Source: JADJQU01 sp035490315 (lineage in GTDB: Bacteria; Planctomycetota; UBA1135; GCA-002686595). Taken from it: a stretch of 36,780 bases of DNA. Numbering within the stretch: position 1 is the first letter of the stretch; each line of letters starts with the position of its first letter. The notes below the pieces were generated by a model. That model was not told the DNA's origin and made no database searches. It saw only the letters and a program-made list of their open reading frames with translations. The stretch spans positions 1 through 36,780 of the forward strand of contig DATHET010000130.1 in assembly GCA_035490315.1 (NCBI GenBank), written 5' to 3'. The position numbers and the translations under genes are program-made. Positions 1 to 8,209 of the stretch are shown in pieces.

Positions 1-1764
1 GTGCTCAACAACCGTTCGATCCTCGACTGGTGGACGGCGGACGGCAACCACACGACCGAGAACCGCATCGTCATGTACTCCGATCTCACCGGAGTGACGG
101 CTTCGCCGGAGCTGCGCAGCACATTCGGGGTCCTCTTCGGATGGCCGAGCGACTTGATCTGGATCGGGAATCAGCTCTACGGCATCGAGTCGTTCCAGCG
201 CTACCTCTACACCGTCGTGCCCGAGACCGGAGTGTGCACGGCGATCGGACCGCAGAACACCTACGAGGACGTCTATTCGCTCGCTTACGACGTCACCGGC
301 GACCGCCTGTTCGGCGTCGACCTGAAGAAGAAGAAGCTCTTGCGCTTCAATCGCACGACCGGATTGATCACCAACATCGGCGGCAGCTCGCTGGTCGGTT
401 ATCCGCTGATCCGTTCGCTGGCCTATTCGGATGCGGAGCAGATGCTCTACGCGAACGATCAGCAGAGCGACAAGCTGATCCGCATCAATCCCGACACGGG
501 CTTGGTGACTTACGTGTCGACCATGCCCGCGGAGCAATTCGGGCGCATCGAGGAGCTGAGCTTCTTCCACGGCGAGCTCTACGCCTCGGACGGCCTGCTC
601 AACGCGGTCGGCGACCTCGCCGGAGCGCAGCTGCAGCACGTCGACATCGCGACCGGTGCGACGTTCAACATCGGACCGATCATCGACGACGTCTCGCCGC
701 ACAGCTTGATCATCAACAGCCTGCCCGAGGACTTCCTGTGGACACAGGTTTCAGGTCCGGGCACGGCCAGCTTCAGCGATCCCAAAGCTCTGGCACCGAC
801 GGTCACGTTCTCCGCGCCCGGCATCTACGAGCTGGCGCTCACTGCCTTTGCCTGGCCGACGCCGGTCGTCGATTCGATGTTCGTGAATGCGAGCGTCGCG
901 GTCGACACCGACGGCGACGGCGTGCCGGATGAGCTCGACAACTGCCCGACCCTCGCGAATCCCGGCCAGGAGGATTGCGACGGGAACGGCGCAGGCGACT
1001 TGTGCGAGATCGCCGAGGGCTTGCAGCAGGATTGCAACTCGAACGGAATCCCCGACAACTGCGACATCCTGACCGGCGTGGCCCAGGACTGCGATGGCAG
1101 CGGCGTGCCGGACTCCTGCGAGATCGCGTCTGGCATCAGCCAGGATTGTGACGGCAATTCGATCCCCGACGCCTGCGACATCGCGAGCGGCGCGAGCTTG
1201 GACTGCAACACGAACGCGATCCCTGACTCGTGCGATCTGGCGGCGGGAACCAGCCTGGACTCGAATGCCAACGCGATCCCTGACGAGTGCGAGCCCAACA
1301 ACGGCTTCGTCTACTGCGCCGGCGATGGCAGCGCGACGCCCTGCCCCTGCGGCAACGTCGGCGGAGCCTTCGCGGGCTGCGCGAACTCGACGGGTTTCGG
1401 AGCGCGGATCTACAACGCTGGCGGTGTCAGCTGTTCGGCGGACGATGCGGCGCTGGTCGGGATCCACCTGCCGGCGGGCAAGCTCGCGCTGTTCATCACC
1501 GGAGATCAGCAGTTGAACGGCGGCAATGGCGTGGCCTTCTTCGACGGGCTCCTGTGCTTGACGGTTCGCCGGCGCTACACGCCGGGCTTGTCTTCGCCGA
1601 CGGGCGTGGTCAGCTTGAGCAGCCCGGTCACGGGCAGTCTGGGGCTGATCCAGCCCGGGCAGACGTGGTACTTCCAGTCGTGGTACCGCAGCGGCATCGT
1701 CGGCGCGCCGTGCGGCACGGCGGCGAATACGTCGAACGGACTGGGGATCGTGTTCGGGCCGTGA
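1..1764 (+). CDS. Secreted beta-propeller / type-3 repeat protein, 5'-truncated
   Basis: The reading frame is open from the first base and no signal peptide is visible, so the gene almost certainly starts upstream; 587 residues are present. Residues about 1-240 are a propeller-like region with repeated blades, such as LIRINPDTGLVTYVS, of the kind seen in secreted NHL/SMP-30-like proteins. Residues 245-300 look like a PKD/REJ-type Ig fold (WTQVSGPG, then TVTFSAPGIYELALTA). Residues 302-432 are Asp/Asn/Cys-rich repeats starting with DTDGDGVPD, of thrombospondin type 3/dockerin style, likely to bind calcium. Residues 435-587 begin YCAGDGSATPCPCGN and form a Cys/Gly-rich terminal domain that I associate with planctomycete secreted proteins. 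The role is probably extracellular or cell-surface; no enzyme motif is seen. The domain calls are by eye; the cellular role is inference. Confidence 0.8.
   Translation: MLNNRSILDWWTADGNHTTENRIVMYSDLTGVTASPELRSTFGVLFGWPSDLIWIGNQLYGIESFQRYLYTVVPETGVCTAIGPQNTYEDVYSLAYDVTGDRLFGVDLKKKKLLRFNRTTGLITNIGGSSLVGYPLIRSLAYSDAEQMLYANDQQSDKLIRINPDTGLVTYVSTMPAEQFGRIEELSFFHGELYASDGLLNAVGDLAGAQLQHVDIATGATFNIGPIIDDVSPHSLIINSLPEDFLWTQVSGPGTASFSDPKALAPTVTFSAPGIYELALTAFAWPTPVVDSMFVNASVAVDTDGDGVPDELDNCPTLANPGQEDCDGNGAGDLCEIAEGLQQDCNSNGIPDNCDILTGVAQDCDGSGVPDSCEIASGISQDCDGNSIPDACDIASGASLDCNTNAIPDSCDLAAGTSLDSNANAIPDECEPNNGFVYCAGDGSATPCPCGNVGGAFAGCANSTGFGARIYNAGGVSCSADDAALVGIHLPAGKLALFITGDQQLNGGNGVAFFDGLLCLTVRRRYTPGLSSPTGVVSLSSPVTGSLGLIQPGQTWYFQSWYRSGIVGAPCGTAANTSNGLGIVFGP
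970..1311 (+). repeat. Six 57-bp coding repeats (19-residue units)
   Basis: Six in-frame units begin at 970, 1027, 1084, 1141, 1198 and 1255, each 57 bp. They encode variants of (Q/L)DCxxNxIPDxCDIAxGxx. The Asp/Asn positions and the paired Cys are kept in most units; the last unit has lost its first Cys (LDSNANAIPDEC). The unit pattern matches calcium-binding type-3 repeats. The DNA copies differ at many bases, so this is an old expansion under protein selection, not a recent slippage product. Confidence 0.85.
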
Positions 1765-1768
1765 ACGG

Positions 1769-1871
1769 GTACGGAGTCAGTTGACCGTCCGGAGTCGTGG
1801 GGCCTTCCCGATCCGCGCGCAGCGCGGATCGGGAAGGCCCCACGACTCCGGACGGTCAACTGACTCCGTAC
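1769..1871. terminator. Perfect 50-bp-stem hairpin between convergent genes
   Basis: Bases 1769-1818 and 1822-1871 are exact reverse complements (50 of 50 pairs) around the 3-nt loop GCA. The element fills the gap between the stop of the plus-strand gene (1764) and the stop of the minus-strand gene (1873), leaving only 4 nt and 1 nt. The position suggests a bidirectional transcription terminator or 3'-end stabiliser, but no U-tract follows on either strand and the stem is far longer than an ordinary intrinsic terminator. The arms start with GTAC. Confidence 0.7.
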
Positions 1872-1872
1872 G

Positions 1873-2730
1873 CTACAACGTCACGACGGCCTGCGCGTCG
1901 ACACAGCTGAGCACTTCGCTTCCCGGCACCGGCGAGATCTCGTAGATCGTGCGGCCGTCGCGCACTCCGCGGTGCACGTACAGACCAGAATCCGTCGGCA
2001 CGCACATGTCGGTGTCCAGCTCGCAGCTCGGCACCACGAGCATGATCGGGTTCTCGCCGCGGCGCAGCATCACCATGTTGGCCACGTTGACCCGCGGGTC
2101 CCGCCATTCACCGAGCACGACCACGCCTTGTTCCTGGTTGCAGGGCGCGTTGGCGAGCTGCGCGAACAGTCGCGCGTCCCAGGGATCCTTGGTCTGACAG
2201 CCCACCTGGGGCTGGAACTCGAAGGCCAGGGCGTCGAGGAAGACTTCGCCGAGCGAGAACTCGTTGGTGTGCGGCCGCACGGCCGCCAATTGAGTCTTCA
2301 CGGGCAGGGTCACCGATCCGGGGAGGCTCGCCGGGCTCGGACGCACGTGGGCGACGGGCGGGCCCTGCGGCTCGGGCGTCGACGACGCGAGCTTCAGCGC
2401 GACCACGGCCCCGGCGGCGAGGACGACCAGCGCGCTGGCCGCCAGGGCGTAGCGATCCCAGGGGAGCGAGCGCACCGCCACGGGCTCGAGCGGCTTCAGG
2501 GCGACCGGTCCACGCCGCGCGGCGGGCGTCGCGCCGAAGCTGCGGCGCAGGCTGGCTTCGGTCGCCAGGTCGGCTTCGAAGCGCGCGCGCTGCGCGGGAT
2601 CGCGCTGCACGACCTCGGCGATACGCCGGCTGTGCGCATCGTCGAGCAGCCCATCGAACCATTTCTCGTAGGCCGAAGAATTCGGAGTCTCGCGCGGGTC
2701 GTTCGCCGGAGGAATGTTGCTCTCGTTCAT
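1873..2730 (-). CDS. Anti-sigma-factor-like single-pass membrane protein
   Basis: The product has 285 residues. Residues 20-70 are charged and helical, as in the cytoplasmic sigma-binding part of anti-sigma factors, and a single membrane segment lies at about 93-115 (YALAASALVVLAAGAVVAL). The rest (about 120-285) would be periplasmic; it has several Cys (CQTKDPWDARLF, APCNQEQG, PSCELDTDMC, VLSC) and matches no family I recognise. The start overlaps the stop of the ECF sigma gene by ATGA (2727-2730), the usual arrangement for a sigma factor and its inhibitor. The likely job is to hold the upstream sigma factor inactive until an envelope signal arrives. The anti-sigma role rests on topology and context; there is no clear zinc-binding anti-sigma motif. 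Confidence 0.7.
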   Translation of the reverse strand: MNESNIPPANDPRETPNSSAYEKWFDGLLDDAHSRRIAEVVQRDPAQRARFEADLATEASLRRSFGATPAARRGPVALKPLEPVAVRSLPWDRYALAASALVVLAAGAVVALKLASSTPEPQGPPVAHVRPSPASLPGSVTLPVKTQLAAVRPHTNEFSLGEVFLDALAFEFQPQVGCQTKDPWDARLFAQLANAPCNQEQGVVVLGEWRDPRVNVANMVMLRRGENPIMLVVPSCELDTDMCVPTDSGLYVHRGVRDGRTIYEISPVPGSEVLSCVDAQAVVTL

Positions 2731-3278
2731 GATCGTTCTCCGCGGGCTTGCCGTTCCAGCAGCGCCACTCGCAAGGCCCGTCGTGCGCGGTGGACATGAC
2801 TCATCGCCGTTCCCTCGGGGATTCCGAGCAGACGGCTCAATTCGCTGTAGTCGAGGTCCTGGACGGCGCGCAGCAGGAGGCAGGCGCGCGCCATCGGTGA
2901 AAGTTCCATCAGCGCGGCGAGCACCTCGTCGTCGAAGTGATCCTGATCGCGCGAGAGCTCGCCCAGGAGGCGCGGGTCGGACGGCTCGTCCACGGTCACG
3001 CCGCCCTGCGAGTGCTCCTCGAGCCGCTCGGACGAGAGGGCGTCGCGGCCGCTGCGGCGGCGCACATGGTTCAGGGCCACGTAGCGGACGATCTGTCCCA
3101 TCCAGGCGCCGAAATTCGTGCCCTGCTCGAAGGAGGAGAGCTTGCTCAGGGCCACGGCGCTCGCGTCCTGCAGCACGTCCTCCGCCTCGCCGCGGCGGCC
3201 CAGGATCGCGGCCGCCAGGGTCAGGAGCACCCCGCGTTGAGCCTCGAGCTCCCGCGCAAAGTCCTCCGGCGTCAGCAT
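2727..3278 (-). CDS. ECF-family RNA polymerase sigma factor
   Basis: Sigma-70 region 2 is seen in GRRGEAEDVLQDASAVAL and FGAWMGQIVRYVALNHVRRR. Region 4 is seen in LMELSPMARACLLLRAVQDLDYSELSRLLGIPEGTAMSHVHRARRAL in shortened form: the segment LSRLLGIPEGTAMSHVHRA is the helix-turn-helix. The start chosen (MLTPEDFARELE, 183 residues) gives the normal ECF length. In-frame ATGs at 3326 and 3350 and a longer frame to 3398 are possible; none has a clear ribosome site. The gene is followed by an ATGA-overlapping anti-sigma-like gene. The target regulon is unknown. Confidence 0.82.
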   Translation of the reverse strand: MLTPEDFARELEAQRGVLLTLAAAILGRRGEAEDVLQDASAVALSKLSSFEQGTNFGAWMGQIVRYVALNHVRRRSGRDALSSERLEEHSQGGVTVDEPSDPRLLGELSRDQDHFDDEVLAALMELSPMARACLLLRAVQDLDYSELSRLLGIPEGTAMSHVHRARRALRVALLERQARGERS

Positions 3279-3368
3279 CGCCCGCGATTCCCGCGCGAGG
3301 ATCGGTTCATGGAGTGGCGCAAGCATCGGAGTAGACTCTGGGGTCCCCATGTGCGCGGGCGGCTGCTT

Positions 3369-3400
3369 CCTTGCGGGGAGGCCGGAAACGGCCCGCAAGG
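3369..3400 (-). terminator. Hairpin just downstream of the AlgJ-like gene
   Basis: An 8-bp outer stem (CCTTGCGG at 3369-3376 with CCGCAAGG at 3393-3400) and a 4-bp inner stem (GCCG/CGGC) with a GAAA-type loop are separated by a 4-nt bulge. It lies 2 nt past the stop codon of the minus-strand gene that ends at 3403. No U-tract follows, so it may be a factor-assisted terminator or a 3'-end stabiliser. Confidence 0.5.
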
Positions 3401-3402
3401 GT

Positions 3403-5022
3403 TCATTTCGGGCCCTTGGCGGCGCGGATCTCGAATTCCCGGAGCTGGTAGGTGCCGATGAAGGTCCCCGGGCAGAGCACCAGGTCGCCCGCCGTCCCGG
3501 CGCGGTTCAGCGGGATGTAGAAATCGTTGGTGCCCGGTTGGAGCATTTTCCGGTAGGCGTTGCGGCGCAGGAAATTCTTCGTCCCCGGAATCCTGTAGTA
3601 CAGCGACAGCTCCGTGACGGCCGGGCTGTCGATCGAGAGGTGCAGCACCGACATCAGTCCGGCCATCGGCGTCAGCGCCGGCAGCGAGATGCGGTGCGAA
3701 GGATGCTGGATCGCGATCGGAAGCCGCGGCTTGGGGAAAGTCAGCGCCGGACCGACGGCCGCGCCGCCGAGCGGCGAGGTTCCCCAGGTGGGCAGATTCT
3801 TGTCCAGCTTGAGCAGCAGGACCTTCGATTTCTGGAAAGCCTGGTTCCAGGAAAAATCCTCGGTCGGCAACAGCCGCGCCGGGTCGAGGTGGTTGAAGAT
3901 CCGCTCGACGAACAGATCGATGTACACGTCCGGCTCGGCGGCTTCGATGTCCTCGGGCGCGAGCGACATCGACCAGCGCATCTCGAGGTAGGAGCACTGC
4001 TCCTGCAGCCCCTGCTCGAGCTCGGGCCCGAAGGAATCGTGCATCATCAGGATGCGCGGCCGATCGGACTCCTCGAGCTCGCTCTTGCGAATGCGGTCGA
4101 CTCGGAAGTTGCCCTCGAAGCGGATCTTCGCCTTCATTTCCTGCGGTCGCCAGATCTCGGTCTTCTGGTGCATCAGGTCGCCGATGTACATGCGCGTGGT
4201 CCAGGAATCGCCGTTGCTCTCGGAGGAGAGGGGATAGAAGGTCTCGAGCTCGTCGAGATGGAATCCTCCGATCATCTGGTCGAGCCGCAGGAGCAATCCG
4301 CGCAACGCGACCACCGATCCGCGTCCTGACCAGTGCGTGCCGAGGTTGCCGTAGACCCAGTTGCCGGGCTTGTCGAAGCGCTTCCCGGCCTTCAACGTCT
4401 CGCGCAGATCGAGGATCTCGACCTGGGGCGCGTGCTCCTTCATGTAGTCGAGGAACTGCTCCAGGCGCGTCGGGCCGATCGGGTGCATGGAATCCGGCAA
4501 CAATTCCGTGTACACGGACTCCTTGTCGGGCGCGACGACGTACAGGTATTTGCTGCCGATCGATTCCAGGAAGGCGCGCTTGCGCTCGAGCACCTCCGCC
4601 CACTTCGCGAGTCCCTCTTCCGTGAACGGATACGCGCCGCGGTGGTCGTCCTGCGAATGCTCGCCGGTGTAGAAGATCCAACCCTGCTTGCCGAAGTACA
4701 CCTCGGAGGTCGGCGTCACGCCGTAGCCGAAGACCTTGACGATGCTGTTCCAGCGCAGCAGTCGATCGCGCAGGCCGAAGCTGTCCTTGAAGTAGGACTC
4801 GTACTGCGAAGGATACTTGAGCGCGGCGAGCAGTGTCTTCGGCGGAGAAGGTTTCGGTGAGGGCGAGCGCAGCTCCGCCTGCTCCGGGCTGCGCACGCTC
4901 TCGGGCCGCAGGAAGAGATCGACCGTCGGCGCCACGACCACGGCCAGGAACAGCACGATGGTCAGCGAATCGAGGATCCGCCGCGCGAGACCGGTTCGCG
5001 TGAGTGACTTGTCGGCGTCCAT
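3403..5022 (-). CDS. AlgJ/AlgX-like O-acetyltransferase partner (SGNH-like)
   Basis: The product has 539 residues, with one N-terminal membrane anchor (about 17-36, ILDSLTIVLFLAVVVAPTV) and a periplasmic SGNH-hydrolase-like domain of the ALGX/AlgJ type (about 70-370). Typical pieces are DSFGLRDRLLRWNS, VYFGKQGWIFYTGE, YLYVVAPDKESVY, GTHWSGRG and MMHDSFG. In the family, a membrane MBOAT protein passes acetyl groups outward and this partner transfers them to polysaccharide. Ser330 (HDSFG) and His230 (GTHW) fit the catalytic Ser and His, but the Asp of the family DTHW motif is Gly228 here. Residues about 390-539 look like a beta-sandwich, perhaps sugar-binding. The start is set by the TGATG overlap with the MBOAT stop. 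The polymer acetylated is unknown. Confidence 0.82.
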   Translation of the reverse strand: MDADKSLTRTGLARRILDSLTIVLFLAVVVAPTVDLFLRPESVRSPEQAELRSPSPKPSPPKTLLAALKYPSQYESYFKDSFGLRDRLLRWNSIVKVFGYGVTPTSEVYFGKQGWIFYTGEHSQDDHRGAYPFTEEGLAKWAEVLERKRAFLESIGSKYLYVVAPDKESVYTELLPDSMHPIGPTRLEQFLDYMKEHAPQVEILDLRETLKAGKRFDKPGNWVYGNLGTHWSGRGSVVALRGLLLRLDQMIGGFHLDELETFYPLSSESNGDSWTTRMYIGDLMHQKTEIWRPQEMKAKIRFEGNFRVDRIRKSELEESDRPRILMMHDSFGPELEQGLQEQCSYLEMRWSMSLAPEDIEAAEPDVYIDLFVERIFNHLDPARLLPTEDFSWNQAFQKSKVLLLKLDKNLPTWGTSPLGGAAVGPALTFPKPRLPIAIQHPSHRISLPALTPMAGLMSVLHLSIDSPAVTELSLYYRIPGTKNFLRRNAYRKMLQPGTNDFYIPLNRAGTAGDLVLCPGTFIGTYQLREFEIRAAKGPK

Positions 5023-6515
5023 CAGAAGCGGAAGTAGATGAACGGGTTGTAGGAATTGCTCGCGAGCTCCAGGCTCGACGCGACCAGGATCGCCATGATC
5101 AGGATCAGGCCGACGAACTCGATGCTGACGGCGCGCGCGGTCCATCCGAAGCTCGTATTGCGCGCGTGCCAGGCTTGGAGCGCGGGCAGCCAGGGCATCG
5201 AGCCGATGATCCCCGCGACCAGGGCCGTCGCGATGCGAGGGTCGACGAAGAGACCGAGAGGTTGGAGCGAGGTCTCGGCGCCGGCGCCGAACATCGCGCC
5301 CAGGAACGTGAAGGCCTGGGGCAAGCTCGTGGCGCGGAAGAAGACCCAGCCGACCATCACGACCAACAGAAGATACGCGTGGCGCAGCCACACCGGTCGC
5401 TTGCCGAGCCAACGCCCCAGGCCCAGGCGCTCGATCACCAGGAAAGCGCCGTGGTACAGGCCCCAGACGACGAAAGTCTCGCTCGCCCCGTGCCAGAGTC
5501 CGCACAGGAAGAAGACCAGGACCAGGTTGAAGTACGTGCGCGCCTGGGAGCCGCGGTTGCCGCCGAGCGGGATGTAGAGGTAGTCGCGGAACCAGGTCGA
5601 GAGCGACATGTGCCAGCGACGCCAGAACTCCGTGATCGAGCGCGAAACGTAGGGGTGGTTGAAGTTCTCGAGGAAGCGGAACCCGAACATGTGGCCCAGG
5701 CCGATGGCCATGTCCGAGTAGCCCGAGAAGTCGAAGTAGATCTGGATCGTGTAGGCGACGATCCCGAGCCAGGCGAGCGGGGTCGACACGCCGCCCTCCA
5801 TGTTGAAGACATCATCCGCGAGCTCGGCCGCGGCATTGGCGATCAGCATCTTCTTGCCCAGGCCGAGCACGAAGCGCCGCACGCCGTAGGCGAAGCTGTC
5901 CCAGGTCGCCGCGCGCGAGTTGATCTGCTCGTCGACGTCCTTGTAGCGCACGATCGGCCCGGCGATCAGCTGCGGGAACAGCGACACGTAGAGCATGATG
6001 TTCAGCGGGTTCTTCTGCATCGCCCCGTCGCGGCGGTACACGTCGATCACGTACGAGAAGGCCTGGAACGTGAAGAACGAGATGCCGATCGGCAGGCGGA
6101 TGTGGCCCTTGTCGAACAGCGCGGTGGTCCAGAATTCGTTGCCGGCCGCCAGGTTGGACAGGGGCTCGAAGGGCTGATCGATCCAGCCCAGGGCAAGCAA
6201 GGAGCTGCCGATCGAGTTCCACAGCCAGTCGGCGTACTTGAAGGCGACCAGCAGGCTCAAGTTGAAGACCGTGGCCAGCGCGACAACGCCTTTGCCGCGA
6301 CCTCGCTCGCGCGCTCGGTCGACCCACCAGCCGAAGCCCCAGTTGGCCAGGCAGGAGATGACCATCAGCCAGACCATCAACACCTCGCCCCAGGCGTAGA
6401 AAATCAAGCTGGCGGCCAGCAGGATCAGGTTCCGGAACCGGCGGTCGAGGATGTAATACGCCGCCAGGACCAGGGGCAGGAACAGGAACAGGAACAGGGG
6501 CGAGCTGAAGAGCAT
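5022..6515 (-). CDS. MBOAT-family O-acyltransferase (AlgI/DltB-like)
   Basis: The product is a 497-residue, highly hydrophobic membrane protein with the AlgI pattern from its first residues (LFSSPLFLFLFLPLVL, then ILLAASLIFYAWGE). Family motifs are LPIGISFFTFQAFSYVIDVYR, IQIYFDFSGYSDMAIGLG, WRRWHMSLSTWFRDYLYIPL and GLWHGA. The two conserved MBOAT histidines are His302 (RRWHMS) and His342 (LWHG). MBOAT proteins of this branch move acetyl groups across the inner membrane to modify alginate, cellulose or similar exported polymers. The gene overlaps the AlgJ-like gene by 1 nt (TGATG), so the two form one acetylation unit. AGGGA sits about 4 nt before the ATG. No polymerase or secretion gene is near, so the polymer is made elsewhere. 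Confidence 0.93.
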   Translation of the reverse strand: MLFSSPLFLFLFLPLVLAAYYILDRRFRNLILLAASLIFYAWGEVLMVWLMVISCLANWGFGWWVDRARERGRGKGVVALATVFNLSLLVAFKYADWLWNSIGSSLLALGWIDQPFEPLSNLAAGNEFWTTALFDKGHIRLPIGISFFTFQAFSYVIDVYRRDGAMQKNPLNIMLYVSLFPQLIAGPIVRYKDVDEQINSRAATWDSFAYGVRRFVLGLGKKMLIANAAAELADDVFNMEGGVSTPLAWLGIVAYTIQIYFDFSGYSDMAIGLGHMFGFRFLENFNHPYVSRSITEFWRRWHMSLSTWFRDYLYIPLGGNRGSQARTYFNLVLVFFLCGLWHGASETFVVWGLYHGAFLVIERLGLGRWLGKRPVWLRHAYLLLVVMVGWVFFRATSLPQAFTFLGAMFGAGAETSLQPLGLFVDPRIATALVAGIIGSMPWLPALQAWHARNTSFGWTARAVSIEFVGLILIMAILVASSLELASNSYNPFIYFRF

Positions 6516-6633
6516 GGATCCCTAAGATCGTACCGATCTCTCTGGGGTCGCCGGAGTGCTCGAGGCCCGCTGGGGCGCTCGCACTGCAAACATGCATCGG
6601 CCCGACAGGCGCGCGCGTACTCTTGTCGCGCCC

Positions 6634-7794
6634 ATGCCGACTTTTCTCTTGCTGTTGCTTGCATTCGCGGGCTGGAACGTGCCTTCCGCGCACCCGGATT
6701 CGCGCTCGACGTCGATGGTGAAGGTCGCAGGCCGTAGCGTGAGCCTGGAGTTCCGCTGCCAGACGCGCACCCTGGGCGAAGCCCTGCCGCTGGATACCGA
6801 TCAGGATCAGCGGATCGACGACGCCGAGCTCGAAGCGGGCCGCGACGCGGTGGCGAGCTACGTGCTCGAGCGCTACCAGATCTTCCCCGGCGGAGGCGAA
6901 GGCCGGGACGGGAGCTTCGATGCTTCCCGCGCACTGGCTGGTCATCAGACGGCGCTGCGCTTGATCCCCGATTCGGAGTCGGCCCAGGGCGAGTCGTGGG
7001 TCGCCGCCCATTACGAGCTCGAGTCGCCGGTGGAGCTCGAGTCCTTGACGCTGAGGGTGCGGCTCTTCCGCGAGCAGAATCCCTACCACCGCGACGAGGC
7101 CCGGCTCGAATTCCAGGGCGACGATCCGGCGCGCCATCTGTTCTCGGGCGAGGAGGGGCAGGTCTGGCGCTACGAGCCCGAGGCCGAGCGACGGCCGGGC
7201 GTCTTCGGCGATTATTGGAAGGAAGGCGTGGTGCACATCGCGGCCGGCTGGGATCACCTGGCTTTCCTGCTCGGCCTGGTGCTCGCCGCGCGGCGCTGGC
7301 GCTCGGTGCTGCTGGTCGTCACGGCCTTCACCCTGGCCCACACGATCACCCTGGCCCTCGCCGCGCTGGAGCTGGTCCATGTGCGCGCCTCGCTGGTCGA
7401 GATGGCGATCGCGCTGTCGATCGCCTACGTCGGCGCCTTGAACCTGCTGCCCAAGCAGACCGGCTCGCGCTGGGTCGAAGCCTTTTTCTTCGGCCTGGTC
7501 CACGGCCTGGGCTTCGCGGGAGCGATCAAGGACGCCCTGGTCTTCGAGCCGCTGCGCATCACCGCCCTGATCGGATTCAACGCGGGCGTCGAGTGCGGCC
7601 AGCTCGCGATCGTGATGCCCCTCGCCGCGCTGTTCGCCTTCCTCCCGGGCTCGCGGCAGGACAAGGGAGTCGAGCGCGCCTTCCTCGCGCCACTCTGGCT
7701 GCGGCGAGGGGGATCCGTGCTGGTCGTCGCCGCCGGCCTGTACTGGTTCGCGGAGCGCGCGGGAATCTTCGGCTGGTTCACGCCGCGCGCGTGA
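6634..7794 (+). CDS. HupE/UreJ-type membrane protein
   Basis: The product has 386 residues. The start at 6634 gives a clean signal peptide (MPTFLLLLLAFAGWNVPSAH); the frame runs open to 6556 but the extra N-terminus is charged. The soluble part (about 20-210) includes an EF-hand-like loop, DTDQDQRIDDAEL, and beta-rich sequence. The membrane domain (about 210-386) has the HupE/UreJ_2 signatures HIAAGWDHLAFLLGLVL, FTLAHTITL, FGLVHGLGFAGAI and FNAGVECGQLA. Members of this family are often suggested to be nickel/cobalt-linked permeases, but the reaction is poorly known; the conserved His, Asp and Glu in the membrane would suit a metal site. It diverges from the MBOAT gene (118-bp gap) and is followed 34 bp later by crcB. 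Family confident, function not. Confidence 0.78.
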   Translation: MPTFLLLLLAFAGWNVPSAHPDSRSTSMVKVAGRSVSLEFRCQTRTLGEALPLDTDQDQRIDDAELEAGRDAVASYVLERYQIFPGGGEGRDGSFDASRALAGHQTALRLIPDSESAQGESWVAAHYELESPVELESLTLRVRLFREQNPYHRDEARLEFQGDDPARHLFSGEEGQVWRYEPEAERRPGVFGDYWKEGVVHIAAGWDHLAFLLGLVLAARRWRSVLLVVTAFTLAHTITLALAALELVHVRASLVEMAIALSIAYVGALNLLPKQTGSRWVEAFFFGLVHGLGFAGAIKDALVFEPLRITALIGFNAGVECGQLAIVMPLAALFAFLPGSRQDKGVERAFLAPLWLRRGGSVLVVAAGLYWFAERAGIFGWFTPRA

Positions 7795-7828
7795 AGCGCC
7801 GCCGCGGTCTCGCTATGGTGCGACCGGA

Positions 7829-8209
7829 ATGGAACGCATCGGCTTGATCGCCTTGGGAGGCGCGCTGGGTGCCTTGGCGCGGCATGGATGCGTCGTCTTC
7901 GGCGAGCGCTGGGCAGCCGCGGGAATTCCGCTCGCGGTGCTCACCGTCAACGTGCTCGGATCCTTCCTAGCGGGCTGCGTGATGACCTTCGTGATCAGCC
8001 GCCCGGGCGCGAGCGAGAATCTTCGCCTGTTCGCGATGGTCGGCGTGCTCGGCGCCTTCACCACGTTTTCCGCGTTCACCTGGGAGAACCTGGAGCTGAT
8101 CCGCAGCGGATCCTTGGGGCGCGCCGCGCTGCATGCCGCGCTCCACGTCTCGCTCTCGCTGGCCGCGGTGTTCCTCGGCACCTGGGCCATGCGCGCTTCG
8201 ATCAGCTGA
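7829..8209 (+). CDS. crcB: CrcB/Fluc fluoride ion channel
   Basis: The product has 126 residues and four membrane helices, the normal size for Fluc. Family motifs present are GGALGALARH at the N-terminus, VNVLGSFLAG (the conserved Asn in helix 2) and GVLGAFTTFSAFTWE (the G-x-FTTFS break in helix 3 that lines the pore). Fluc works as an antiparallel dimer that exports fluoride and lowers its toxicity. A single gene is present, so a homodimer is expected. The leader is only 34 nt long, too short for a crcB fluoride riboswitch. The stop overlaps the phoU stop on the other strand by 8 bp (8202-8209). Confidence 0.93.
   Translation: MERIGLIALGGALGALARHGCVVFGERWAAAGIPLAVLTVNVLGSFLAGCVMTFVISRPGASENLRLFAMVGVLGAFTTFSAFTWENLELIRSGSLGRAALHAALHVSLSLAAVFLGTWAMRASIS

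Noticed and set aside
5004..6737. 577-residue plus-strand frame opposite the MBOAT gene
   Set aside because: Composition is typical of a shadow frame; MBOAT motifs and the TGATG overlap support the minus strand.
7795..7828. Fluoride riboswitch before crcB
   Set aside because: The gap is only 34 nt and lacks the conserved core.
8202..8209. 8-bp tail-to-tail overlap of crcB and phoU as a regulatory device
   Set aside because: Short convergent overlaps are common in dense genomes; both proteins end normally, so no special meaning is claimed.
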